This document shows, piece after piece, positions 41,728-55,100 of a DNA stretch of 64,000 nucleotides. Position 1 is the first letter of the stretch, and each line of letters begins with the position of its first letter. Both the position numbers and the translations under genes were made by a program. The DNA lies in NCBI RefSeq assembly GCF_900111005.1, contig NZ_FOFV01000007.1, positions 1 to 64,000 of the forward strand, in the 5' to 3' direction. The stretch comes from Lentzea albida (GTDB lineage: Bacteria > Actinomycetota > Actinomycetes > Mycobacteriales > Pseudonocardiaceae). The notes under the pieces were generated by a model, which made no database searches, was not told where the DNA came from, and saw only the letters and a list, made by a program, of their open reading frames with translations.

Positions 41728-43120
41728 GAGCTTGTCACGGCCAACGACGAATCCACAACCCGAGTTTCCACCGAGAACCAGTCAAGACGCCTGCGAGGCG
41801 ACTTGCCCACAATTTGCGTCGCGCGAGAGAATCACTTGAGTGTTTTGTGACTTCTTCCGCCGCTGACGTCCCCGAACTTGACGCTTGCAATACTCAAGAA
41901 GACGGTCAGCTCAACTCGGCCGCAGTCCGTCGGGACTTCCCCGCCGGGCCGACCCGCTACCGAACCCTGGAACTGCTCAGGCTGGCACCTCCCGGGACCA
42001 GCTCCCACCGTCGGCCGCACGAGTACCGGCAGCGGATCCGCCATGGAATTGAGTCTCAGGTTTTCGCGAGCCGACGAGTTCCCGGCTTTCCGTCCTGCGA
42101 GCGGGAACAGGTGGCAGCATCGACTTCCAACCCCGTTGGTGCTCCTCCCCCTCGTCCTGAACGCCTCAGCGCGACCGCCCGAACTCGGGCTCACCGTAAG
42201 CAGAACGCACGGTGTCCACCATCCGCCGTCCCGCGGTGCGGAACGAGCGATCGACCAATTCGAACCGCGATCACCACGTCGCTGTCCTCGCCATGGCCAT
42301 CGGCGACATTCGACGTAGGGGCGACGAGCTGGTGTCGGAACTTCCGCACCGGCTGGTCGGAGCAGGTCCAACGACGGTCCAGCCCTGGGCCTGCGGCGCC
42401 GGGTGTACCGGACGGTCCCGGGTCGGCTCCGGGGCAACGGTCGAGATGCACGCAAAGGCATCGGACCTCGTCCTCGACCAGCGGAAATGTGCGGCAGGTC
42501 TGCTGCACGAGCAGGTGGCAGTGTGACCTCCCGCAGTGACAGCGCGAGGTCGAAGTCGAGTGATCGCGCCTTCTCCGACCAGAACGGCGATCGACACCCG
42601 AATCGAAGCGTCACCGCACGACAGCGCGCACGAATTCACTTTCGCGCCATTCACGATGGTCGTTCAGGTCGAGATCGAACGCGACGCCGGACATGGTCCT
42701 CGCCGAGAACCGATCAAGGCGTGCGGACGACCATGCCCGCCGACCGATATGTCGTGACCGGTTCGGAGTGAACCTCGATCCGGCGGCCTCATCCGCGGCG
42801 TTCGGAAGTACACAGCTGGGCGCCCGGAACCCTCCGATGACCGGCGGGTCGATGGACTGGCGACGAAAGGAGGCTCCGAAAAGCTTACGCGCAGGATCAT
42901 ACCGGATAGAGGGATCTTGCCATAAGCGTGCACGCCCTCCGGGCAACCGCAGCCGAACGCGGCGTTTTCACCGTGATCCAGTCGGTGCCGTTCCGGCCTC
43001 CGGAACGGTTTGGTGCCGGCGTTCCGTCCGGCCGACAGAATAAGTCCAGCCGAGATCCGAGATCCGAGATCCGAGATCGATCGTGCCCTGTTCTGACGCA
43101 GTATTGGAGAAGCGCCGCTC
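41728..43120. other. 1.4-kb stretch without a supported gene
   Basis: No frame gives a recognisable product or has a ribosome site together with consistent codon bias. The overlapping open frames of 100-260 codons all have Arg/Ser/Pro-biased shadow translations. The stretch separates the biosynthetic cluster from the giant toxin gene and ends with a fourfold CGAGATC repeat. It may be the decayed edge of an acquired segment. Confidence 0.4.
43051..43078 (+). repeat. CGAGATC x4 tandem repeat
   Basis: Four perfect 7-bp units lie 43 bp before the giant gene's start codon and just upstream of its ribosome site (GGAGAAG). They could vary in number by slippage and alter promoter or leader spacing. 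Confidence 0.8.
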
Positions 43121-46100
43121 ATGTCCAAGGGGAACGTCAATCCCAATCCGTCGCCGAACCCGGCGGCGAACCCGCTCCCCTCGGCACCACCGGTCAGCAC
43201 AGGCACGCGCGGTGGTACCGCTGGCGACAGCGGTTATTCCATGAGCGACTCCGCGATGCACGGGTTGCAGAAGAAGGCGGGTGACCTCGAGTCTCGGCTA
43301 TCGAGCATCGCGAGCGGTCTTCGCGGTCTGAACTTGAGCAGCAATGCGCTCGGACCCATCGGCCTGTTCGCGGTGCCCGCGCTCAACGCGTCCAACGACA
43401 ACGCGATCACGCAGGCGGACAAGGGGGCCAATGCGTTCACCGGCATCCAGTCCGGCCTGAAGGCCACACACCAGACGTCGACGACGACGGACACCAACCT
43501 GGCCTCCAACTTCCGCTCGATCGACCCGAGCACCAACGCGACGCCGCCACCCGGCGCCGCCGCGTCGACCACCGGTCTGAACACGTCGGGCGACAAGGTC
43601 ACCAAGCCTGAGTCGATCAAGGGGGGCGGGAACTCCACCTCGGGACCGACCCCGCAGAGCGGCGGCGGCAAGGTCACGCCCGCCCCGGGTCCAGGGGGCA
43701 GCTCGGCCTACACGCCGCCCCTCGGACCGGCTCCGACTGGCGGTGGCAAGGTCACGCCGACACAGGCTCCCAGGGGCGGCACCGGTTTCACACCGAGCCT
43801 CGGTTCCGCTCCTGCGGACAGCGGCAAGGGTGGCCCCGCGCAAGGCCCCAAGGGCAGCGGCGCCTCGCTCACCCCAACCCTCGGCACGCCGCCGGGCGGT
43901 CCCGCCGCCGGTACGCCGCCAGTCCCCGGTGGCACTACCGGTACCCCCGGTTCGAAGAGCGGGGGTACGCCCGGCGGCGGCAGGGCCGGGGGTGTTTCGA
44001 CCGCGCCCGGCTCCGGTGCCACGCCCGGTCAGGTCGCCGGTACCAAGCCCAGCGCGACCCCGCCCGGTCCGCAGGGCGCCGTGCCTCCGCGCGGCGCGGC
44101 CGCGTCCGCCATGTCGCCGGGCACTTCTCCGCCAGCGCTACCCGGTGCGATTCCCGGTGCGACCGGCGGTGACCGCGGCGCCAGCAAGGCCGGTCCAGGC
44201 GGCACGAAGGGCACGTTCGACGCGTCCAAGCCTGGCGCGCCCGAGAGCACCACCACGAAGGTTCCGCCGAGCTCCGCCTCGACTCCCCCGCCCGCTCCGA
44301 AGCCGACGAGCCCCACGGTTCCCGTCGCTCCCGGTACGCCCTCCACGCCCGGCGGAACCTCTGCTGGTGCCGGCACGCCCAAGCCCGGCGGTGTCCCCGG
44401 AGGCGTTCCGGGCGCGGTGCCCGGCGGCAACACCCCGTTGACGCCCGGTTCGCAGAGCGCCGTCGCGACCCCGCCCCAGAGCGCGGGCCCGCGCGGTGGT
44501 GCCAGTCCGGCCGTGACGCCCCCGCCCGCGGCGGGTCTCGGCACGGCCCCGCCCGTGGCGCCGGGCACGACCCCCGGCGCGACCGGCGACCGCGGTAGCA
44601 ACAAGTTCCGCCCCGGCGGCGCGAAGGGCGTGTTCGACGCGCCCAAGGCCTCGACGCCGCCCGCGGCTCCGCAGTCGCGCCCCGGCACGCCGCCACAGGT
44701 GTCGACGCCACCGTTCTCTTCTCCGGACCCGACACGCCCGGCACAGACGTCTGTCCAGAATCTCGGCCAGTCACCGCCCGTCCAGACGCGACCGGCCCCT
44801 ACCACGCCGCAGGAGACCAAAGCGCCGAACTCGAACACGAACGCAGATGGCACTCGCAAAGACGTGCCGAAGGTCGGTGCGCCGCCGGCGATGACGCCAC
44901 CCACCCCGGAGTCCCACCGGGGCAAGGACGTGCTGTCCGACGAGTCCTGGCGCCACGACCCGGCCAGGACCGCCAAGTGGTCCACCCCGCACAACCCGGC
45001 CGACCGCAGCACCTGGGCGCACCGCCGCAACGACACCGACGTCCGCACCGTCGACCTCGACGTCCGCGACATCCGCACCGACAGCACGCCGAAGAAGATC
45101 GAGGCCTACAAGGGGCTGATCGGCTACGACCTGCGCCGGATCGAGACCAGCCCCGGCAAGTTCGTGCAGGAATACACCGTCAAGGCGTATCTCGAACCCA
45201 CCGGCAAGACCACCCCCGAGCAACTCGCCCAGCTCAGGAACAACGCCACCAACGGCGTCAACACCCTGCTCAACCAAGGCTTCCGGCTCCCCAGCGGCGA
45301 CCAGTTCCACCTCAACCTCGAATTCACCGACACCAAGACCGACGCCCACACCACCATCCACGTCGACCCCGACAACCCCGACATCGACCAAGACCACTGG
45401 AACCCCACCACCAGCCCCGAAGTCCTCGCCCACGAAACCCTGCACTACCTCGGCATCCCCGACGAATACAAAGACACCAGCCGAGTACTGCAACAACACG
45501 ACACCAACACCGGCGTCCACCACAACGACGGCAGCCTCATGGGCGCCGACATCCACCTGCCCGACCCCGGCATCCGCCCCCGCCACCTCTGGCTCATCGA
45601 ACGCACCGCCACCAGCCAGGTCATGGTCCCCGACACCACCATCGACCCACCCGGCCCCGCCACCGTGCCACCACCCGCGGGCTGGACGCCCACACCGCCA
45701 CAAAACGACGGCCACGCCTCAACGCCCAGCACCGACGGCATCGCCGACGTCGACTCGAACCCGAGTCCCGACGCCGACCTCAAGACCAGGCCGGCGACCA
45801 TGCCCGGTCGGTTCTCCGACTCCGATTCGGACAGCGATGTCGACATCGACGTCCGTCCGAACCAGACACACCTACCGAACCTGGACCGCGTCGGCCTGGT
45901 CGAGTCGGTGCTGCGCAGCGCGGCGTTCCAGAACGCGCCAGTCCCGAACGCGTCCCCCCTGGTCGGCTCCGGTGACGTGCGCTCCACTGTGGACACGGTG
46001 CTGGCCGACGTCCGGCAGAACCCGCGGAACCACAACCACCCCGGCCTGACCCCGCCCGCCCTGGCGAACTGGGTCGCGAACCAGGTCAGCCCCGACACCC

Positions 46101-49100
46101 TGGCGAAGTTCCACCCCGATCTCGAGCCGACCACCCCCGGCCTCACCGCCGACACCAAGGCCCAGCAGTGGCGGGCCAACCTCGCCGGCGACCTGGCGAA
46201 CGGGTCGTCGAGGCGCTGGGACGTCGTGAACGCCGGTCCGAAGGCCGACGGCACGAACCCCGGCGACGTCGAGGTGATCAACCACCTCACCCGGCAGGTG
46301 GCTGCGAACGGCGCGTTGCCCTCGCCCGCCGCTCTGATGGAGAAGGCGCTGCAGACGCCGTCGTGGGCCGACTCCCACGTCGGCTCGCGCCTGCCCGACT
46401 CGATCGCGCAGGCGTTGGACGTGCAGCTCGTCGTCGACAACAACGGCGTGCAGACGGTGCACGGTCCGGACGGCGCGACGCAGGTGCGGATCAGTTCGCA
46501 GAACGGCACCTTCGGCGCACTCGGCGCCCCGTCGGCCCAAGAGGTCCGCGCCGGCATGGAGGCCTGGCTCGCGGGCAAGTCCTCCGCGGAGGTCAACCAG
46601 ACCATCGCCGACCTCTACAAAGGCCGCCAGGACCAGGGCCTCTACAACGCCGCGCAGAAGGTCCAGCTCGTCAAACGCGCCGCCGCGCACCCCGGCGGCC
46701 CGCAGGCCTTCGTCAACGCCCTGCGCGAACGAGCCTCCACCCTCGAGAACCGCATCGCCGAGGTGAAGTCCCAGGCACCCCGCCGCAGGTCCAGCCTGTG
46801 GAAGAACTCACAGCAAGACGCACAGCGCGCTCAGGTCGATGCCCAGGTCAAGACCCTCACCGACCTCCTCGACAGCACCAACAGCCAGATCGAGACCCTG
46901 GCCGCGCAAGGGCCCGCGCTCGGCACCACCCACCTCATCGACAAGTTCGTCGCCGGTCCGAACGCCGACAACCTCGAACACATCCCCGCGGACGTCCTGC
47001 CCCGCCTCGACGCCCAGTTGACCGCGCAGATCACGGCAGCCGAGAACGCCGGCTTCGACGCCACGGACCTGAAGAAGCTGCAACAGCGCGTGCAGAACGA
47101 GGCAGACGTCCGCGTCGTGACCAACCACGCCTCGACCCGGGGTCTGGATGGGCTGAGCACCCAGTTGGACGACACGAGGGAAGCGCTGCAGAACTTCCGC
47201 GACGGCAAGTCGTCGAACACCGGTTTCCAGGGCTTCCTGAACAAGATGCTCGGCCAGGAGGTCGACACGTCCGTCGACTTCGACCAGAAGATCGCCCAAG
47301 CGGAAGCGATGGTGCGGCAGGCGGAGCGCAACCTGGCGTTCACGACCGATCCCGACTACGGCAACCGCTTCGACAAGGCCGCGGAGAAGTACGCGAAGCT
47401 GCAGTCGACCATGCGGCGGCTGGAGCAGTTCAACGCCGAGCTCGACGCACGTGCCGAGCGCCTGCGCGACCTCGAAACCAGGACCCGGGAGTTCAACGCA
47501 CGCCAGCTGGCCCGCGCTCTCGAAGAGCACCGCACGCAGCAGGACGCCGCAAGCGCCTACAGCGATGCCAGTTCCGACACGCAGTCGGAGGTCGACGCCC
47601 GCTCCGATGCCGACGCGCGCTCCGATGCCGGCACGCAGTCGGACGACGGCGCGCAGCCGGACAACCTCGTGCGGACCCCGCGGCACGAGCACGCGGCGTT
47701 CCGGGCATCGCTGTACGGCAAGTCGCAGGCCGAACTCGCCGAACTCGCCCAGCAGCACAGCACCCATCCGGACCGCTCGTTCGAGATCGAGCAGATGGCC
47801 CGCTACCAGGAGATCGCCCACAAGCAAGGCGGCCTGCCGCAGCACCTGCGCGACCTGCAGAGCGAGATCCGCCAGACCCGCGAGGAGGTCCGAGACCTCA
47901 GGCGGACCACCGACGCCCTGCCGGACGTGTTCAAGACCGAACTGATGCGCACGGACCAGGCACAGCGCTGGGCGGAGCAGCAGCGGCTGATCGAGCACGC
48001 CCGCGAGCTCGACCAGGAACTCATGCGGCTGCAGTACGACCGCACCGACGCGCTGACCACCTACGCGCTCACCCTGCCCGCCGACACGAACGCGCCCGAG
48101 TGGCAGACCGTGACGCCGGTCGACGCCGAGATCATCGAGAACCGCGTCGACGATCTCATCCGCGACGCACGCATCGGCGGTCTGCCCACACCCGAACTCG
48201 ACCGCCTCTACGACCAGATCCGGGAAATCCGGATGATGGAGACGCCGACCCCGTCCCGGCACGAAACACCGGTACCTTCCCGGCCCGAAACCCCGACCGC
48301 CGAGATCGACGACACGGCATCGATCCACTCCGGCGGCAGCACCTCCACCGACTCGGACACCGACACCCAAGACCGCGAGAACACTCTTCGCGACGAGACC
48401 TGGCGGCAGGAGACCGCGCCCGTGCGCGGCCCGCGGCCGTTCATGCAGGACCCGGCGACCAGGCCCGCCGGCCCCGACATGGACCTCGTCGTGCCCGGCG
48501 GCCTCGACCCCGTCAACGTAGGCACCTCGCAACGCTCGTTCGAAGCATCCCTCTACGGCCTCGACACCGCCGCCCTGCGCGACATGCAGCAGACCTACGG
48601 CCGCGACGCCGCACGCTCGGCCGCGATCGACCACATGATCGAGATCTCCCGCCAGTCAGGACCACCCGCCGTCCACGACCAGCGGCTGCAGATCGCCGAA
48701 CAGCGCCTCGCTGAGGTGAAGTCGGCCCGCGACCGCTGGAACGCCTCCGACATCATCCCCGACCGCCTCAAAACCCAAGCCATGCGCGAAGACCAGGCAA
48801 CCCGACGCGCAGCCGCAGACCGCCAGGCCAACTACTACCAGCACCGCGTCAACCAACTCCGGATCGACCGCAACGCCGCCATCACCACCCACGCACTACA
48901 ACTCCCAGCCGACATCAACGCACCCGGCTGGCGCCGGTTCAGCAACGCCGACCTCGCAGCCGTGCGATTCCACATCGACCAGCAGATCCGCGAAGCACGA
49001 GCAGGCGGTCACAACACCACCCACCTCGAAGCCCTCGTCGACTTCACCGAACAACTCCGACAAGCACGCCGAGACGCCGACACCGACACCCGCCCCGCGC

Positions 49101-52100
49101 CGCAACCGGAAACCCGTCCCGCACCGCCCAGGCCGAGGCCCGGCCCCGTCATCCCGATGACGACCACGGCGCCGCAACCGGTCGGCCAGATCCCGGACAC
49201 GAACCTGCCGAGCTTCTTCCAGGACAACAAGGCGCTAGGCTCGATCGTGCCGACCGATGTGCGCGGCGCGGACGCGGTGGTGGCCGAGATCAACGGGTTG
49301 AAGCCCGACGACGCCACCCGCATCAAGAACGCGATCGAGAACGACTTCGAGACCTTCCTCGGCGACGGCCGCAACTTCCAGGTGAAGATCGGCAACGCCT
49401 GGTTCGAGGCGAGCATTCGCGCCGAGATGCACGCGGACACCGACACCAGCGTCACCGACGCCGCCGGCACCAAGGTCGACAAGAACTACCAGGCCGCCGC
49501 AGCGTCCACGACGACGAACAGCATCTCGACGTCCAACGACGTCGGCGGTACGGCGATGGCCGGCGTGGCGATGGGCCCGTACGGCTCGCTGGGCGGCAAG
49601 GTCGCGCTCGCGACGCCTGCGGTGTCGCAGAACACCAGCACCTCCATCACCGAGCAGCGCGCGATCAAGGGGTCGGACTCCGGGTCCAAGAAGGTCACGG
49701 TGCCGGTCTCGTACGAGATCACGCTGCACGACGCGTCCGGCAACCCCGTGCTGTTCTCGACGCTCGGCACCGGTCCCGATGTGACGCTGCAGGTCCCGAA
49801 CGACCTCAGCACGATCGTCGACTCCGGCAAGTCCTCCCGGACGGTCACGCCGGCCGACGCGGCGTGGGGCGTCAAAGCCGAGAACGTCGTGCCGGAAGCC
49901 GTGGTGGTCAAGGACTCCGGGAAGCTCTTCACCGACGTCGCGGCCAACCTGCACCCGTCGATCACCAAGATCGGTTCGCCTGGCCGCGAGGTGCTGCAGA
50001 ACTTCCTCAGCCCGACCTCGATCCGCAACAACCTGCCCTCGATGCTCGGCGGATTCGTCACCTCGCCGGACCTGATCAGCCCGCACGCCGGCAAGGGCGC
50101 CGCCGTGCAGATGAAGGCGACGCTGAAGGACGCGAAGCTCGTCGGCACGCACGCCGACGCGGGGCTCGACCTCAAGGACATCTTCGCCTGGGGCAGCAGT
50201 GTGTCCGCGTCCACCAAGACCGGGTTCGACGTCACCGCCGGCTTCGGCGGCAACGTCGGCGTGCCCGGCCAGGCCGGCGCCACCGCCGGCGCGACGGGCG
50301 GGTACTCCGCGCGCACCGCGGAGGGTGTCAACGCCGGGGCCAGCTCCAGCCGCAAGTCCGGCATCGGTGTCAAGACCGAAACCGGTCTGTACGAGGTCAC
50401 CGCCGAGATCGAGGTCCAGGGTCCCGCGGGCGAGCCCGTGACCACGGAGATCACGACCTACCTGCGCATGGGCCTGGGCGAGGCCGGATCGGTGGGTCTG
50501 CCGACGGTGGGCAGCGCCCTCACCACCACGACCGATCCGGCGACCGCGGGCACCAGGTTCCTGCCGCCCTACGTCGCCGACACCCTCGCCGCGGGCAACG
50601 CGAAGGTGGGCGAGTTCGTACCCGCGACGAAGGTGCAGAACCAGGTCGAGGCGAAGCTGCGCGAGCTGCCCGGGTTCGAGAAGTTCCTGCCGAAGTGGAA
50701 CAACCCGGACGCGAACCCCCGCTCCGGCAAGGGCCAGGGGTTCGGTGACGTGGCCAAGCAGCTCGCGAACCAGCGCGAGCTGGACGCGAACCTGTCCCCC
50801 GCCGCGCTGAAGGCGAACATGGACAGCCTGCTCGGTCCGGGTGTGCAGGTGCAGCTGAAGAACTCCGGCAAGACGACGAACACCTACGTCAACGTCACGG
50901 TCAAGGCGAAGCTGTCCAACCCGGACCACCTCGGCAAGGCCGAGGGGCGCACGGTCAGCGACTCCACCACGAGCGGCCCGAAGCTCGACGCGAACACCAG
51001 CACCACCAAGGGCTGGACCGGTGGCATCACCGGCAGGGCCAACATCCCGGTGAAGACCGACGTCGCCGCGCTGACGCCGATGCCGCAGGCCGGTGCGTCC
51101 TACAGCCACTCGTGGACCGGCAAGACCTCGGCGGGTCCGGCCGTGAGCGCCACCTCGTCGAACCCCGGCAGCCCTGACGCGCAGGTGTTCCGGAACGACG
51201 TGGAGTTCGAGGTCGAGATCACCACGTTCACGAGGCCCAGGAAGTGGGTCCGCACCATCATCCCCGGCGCCCCCGGACTGCACGCCCCGGACGTGAAGAC
51301 CGTGGCCAGGACCGGCGAGGGCCTGGACAAGATCAGTGGAAAGGTCAACCTTTGGGTGTCGGAGTCCTCGACGCTCGAGGACGACCCCGGCGACGGGTTC
51401 AAGCCGGGTGAGCCGAAGGCCACGCCGATCGAGAACTCCCCGACCGTCAAGGACCTGCTGACCCCGGGGCAGGCCCGCCCGAAGTCGCCGGAGTTCCTCC
51501 ACGTCGAGGCCGTCGTCAACACGACGGAGCTGCGCGACCAGGCGATCGACGCGCTCAACCGAGCTGCCGAGGGCGACTCGGCGCTCACCACGCCGGGCAC
51601 GGAGTCGCGGGCGCAGATCGACAAGCTGTTCGCTCCGGAGAACATCAAGGCGAACCTGCAGCGGCTCATCGAGACCGGCGTGCAGGAGCAGGGCCTCAAG
51701 TACGACCGCCGCGTCGCCGACCGCTCCGGCGCGATCGGCGTGTCGGTCAAGCTCGGCGAGGCGAAGCTGGTCGCCATCTCGGACACCACCGGCACCGACA
51801 ACTCGGTCAGCGGTGGCTACAAGGCCGGCGAGTCGTCCACGACGAGCCGGTCGGTCGACCTCATCGGCGGCATCAACGTCCCGGTGCGTCCCAACGTCAC
51901 GCCGCCACCCGCCGGCCAGCCGTCGAACCCCAGCGGGTCCGGCGGTGTCGCGGTCACCGGCAAGGTGACGCCGTGGTCGGACAACAAGACGACGTCGCAC
52001 GACATCGGCGGCAACGTCGACCGCGGCCGGACCACACCGGACGACGCCCGGACCGTGCTCGTCCAGGTCGACGCCGAGTTCACGATCGTCGGCGAGAGCC

Positions 52101-55100
52101 GCGCCGAGAACTTCGCGCACGGCAGCACGCCGCACGCCGAGGGCGTGAAGGTGGACCTGCCGAAGTCCGTCTTCCTCCGGGTGTCCGAGGACGTGGCGCG
52201 GGACCTGGGGGTGCTGCCGAGGGTGGCACCGGCCGTCCCCAAGCCCGACTTCCCGAAGATGGCGCCGCCGTCGACGGTGGCACCGGGTGAGCCCGGCGCG
52301 CTCGGACTGTCGAACGTGGAGACGGTCCCCGACCTCTCCGCGGCGGTCAACGAGCTCACCACGAAGCTGTCCACGAGCACCAAGAAGTTCGGCAGCAACC
52401 CGCTGATCCCGGACTCCGTGCTCAAGGACTCGATGAGCAACCTCCAGCGCATCGTCGACCTCAACTCGCCGACGAGCGTCAAGGCCATGATCGACAGCGC
52501 TCTGGACGGTGGCGTGCCGCTGCTCGTCCACCAGCCCGGCACCTTCGGCAAGGACTCCTACCAGGTCACGCTGCGGGCGAAGGCGGGCGAGCCGAAGTTC
52601 AACGAGGTCGTCAACGACGGCGTCGACATGTCGCACAGCGACGGTGGCTCCCGCAAGGACAGCGACGGCAAGGGCCGCGGCACCGGCTGGGGCCTCGGCC
52701 TCCGGGTACCGGGCCTGGCCGCACCGGGCAGTGCGAATCCGAACGTCTCCGGCACCGCGGGTCTCAGCGCGATCGCGAACATCGGGTCCAACCACAGCAG
52801 CTCGGTGACGGCCTCGACCAGCACGGTTTCCGGCCACAACCGCACGGCGAGCGGTCCGGCGGCGCGGTACGACGTGCCGGTCGAGTTCGAGCTCGTCGTG
52901 GAGAAGGGCTCCCAGGAGATCGCGAAGGTCCACAGCGCCGAGCAGGACATGGTCGTCCGCACGCACGCGGACAACCAGAAGGTCTCGGAGCCGACGACCA
53001 GTCGTGGCACCCCGCAGCCCTACATGTCGGCGGCGAGCAGGCGCGGCAGCGAGTTCGGCACGCCGGAGGCGACCTACGCCTTCCAGCAGGACAGCCGGGC
53101 CACCGAGCTGCCGGCGACCGCGTCGGTGGAGAACCTGCGCGGTGCGGGCGACCTGCGCGACGCCGCCCTGAAGGCGATGAAGGAAGCCGGTGCGGGCAAG
53201 GGGCTCACCGGCAAGGGCACCGGCTCGCTCAACAGCCTGTTCTCGACGCTCAGCTCGGAGAACCTGCAGCCCCACCTGCCCTCGATGCTGTCCGGACCGC
53301 TCGAGGTTCCGGGTCTCAAGGAGGCGGCGCTGACGTTCGGCCAGGACGCCGACGTCAGGGTCTACGCGAAGCTCGTGAATCCGCAGCTGGACTCGCTCAG
53401 CGACGGCGTCAAGATCGAGACTCCGCTGACCACGAAGACGACCGACGTCTCCAGCGAGGGCAAGGTCGCCGACACCGCCGACGCGGCCGTGGGCCTCGCC
53501 CAGGGCAGCGCCGCGGTCAAGCAGGGCGATCCCAAGGACACCGTCAACGTCGGCACCGGCGGCGTCGAGGTCAGGCACGCGAACGAAGACTCGTCCGCGG
53601 TCTCCGGCGGCCCCGCGCAGGCCGAGGGCGGCAACGTCAAGCCCAAGGATCCGGCGCGCACCGGCCTGGTGAAGTTCGACGTCGAGTACCGCGTGGTCGC
53701 GACGATCGGCGGCAAGACCGGTGTGGTCGACCTGACCGTGCCCGGCTCGGCCGGGGTGCGCATGTCCGCCACCGAGGTCGAGTCGATGCTGAGCCAGAAC
53801 TTCAGCGACTCGCTGAAGGACGCCCAGACCGAGGTCAAGAAAGCAGCCGACGACTGGCGTGAGGCGGAGAAGGAGGTCGACGAGGCCCGGCACCAGTCCC
53901 GGGAGGTCATCAACTCCGCTGCCGCGGTACTGGCGAGGACCGACCAGCCGCTGGGTGACGCCGCGACCGCGTTGAACACGGCGATCGAGAACCACATCAA
54001 CGCCGAGGCCCAACTCCGGACGCGGCAGACGGCGTTCGACACCGCTGTGGCGGACGTCGCGCAGACCCGAGCCGCCATCCAGGAGCTGACGCCGCACATC
54101 TCGTCGCTCAGCCAGGACGCGCTCGTGACCAAGGACGCCCTGGACGACGCCCAGATCGCCGGAGCGCCGAAGGCCGAGCTGGACCGGCTCGCGCAGGAGG
54201 CCGACGCGGCGCACACCGCGTTGACCGACGCCCAGCAACAGCTCACCGACGCCCACACGCAGCTCGACGCGCAACGCAAGGCCGCCGCCGACGCCCGCGC
54301 GGAGCTCCAGGCGCAGGAGAAGGCCGTCTCCGACGCCGCAGCGGCACGCGCTCGCGCCGAGGAGGCCCACAAGGAGCTCTCGGACGAGCGGGCCGCGGCG
54401 GAAAGCACGATCAAGGACGCGGAGACCAAGCTCAACGACGCCCGCACGGCCGCGGACGCCGCACAGCAGAAGTGGTGGGACGCGAAGGCGGAGGCGGACC
54501 GCCAGGTCGACCTCTACAACTCGACCCCACCGCCCGTGCCGCCGAAGCCCACGCCGCCGGCGTCGCCCGCAGCACCCAGGGACGCCGCCACCAACACCAC
54601 GACGAACGTCGACGAGAAGCCGCTGCCCCCACTGCCCACCGAACCCTCCGCAGCGAAGACCGGCCGCAGCGACGCCACCACGAACACCACGGCAAAACCC
54701 GACGAGAAGCCGCTACCCCCACTTCCCACCGAACCCTCCGCAGCGAAGACCGGCCGCAGCGGCGCAGACACGGCCTCATCCACTCCCGCAACGGAGACCA
54801 CCAAGGAACCGAAGAAGGTTCGCGGCGGTGGCGCGCCGCCGGCGATGACGCCACCCACCCCGGAGTCCCACCGGGGCAAGAACGTGCTGTCCGACGAGTC
54901 GTGGAGGCACGACCCGGCCAAGACCGCGGAGTGGTCGAACCCGGTCGACCCGGCCGACCGCAGCACGTGGGCGCACCGCCGCAACGACACCGACGTCCGC
55001 ACGGTCGACCTCGACGTCCGCGACGTGCGCACGAACAGCACGCGTACCAAGATCGAGGCTTACAAGGGCTTGATCGGCTACGACCTGCGCCGGATCGAGA

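Noticed and set aside
42664-43206. 180-codon leftward frame across the giant gene's start
   Set aside because: Antisense to the clear start and ribosome site of the giant gene, with no motif.
49235-54370. 1,711-codon leftward open frame (and others at 54776-57856 and 58439-60409) antisense to the giant gene
   Set aside because: Low-complexity Arg/Val/Gly translations without motifs. The forward frame carries recognisable enzyme domains and a ribosome site.
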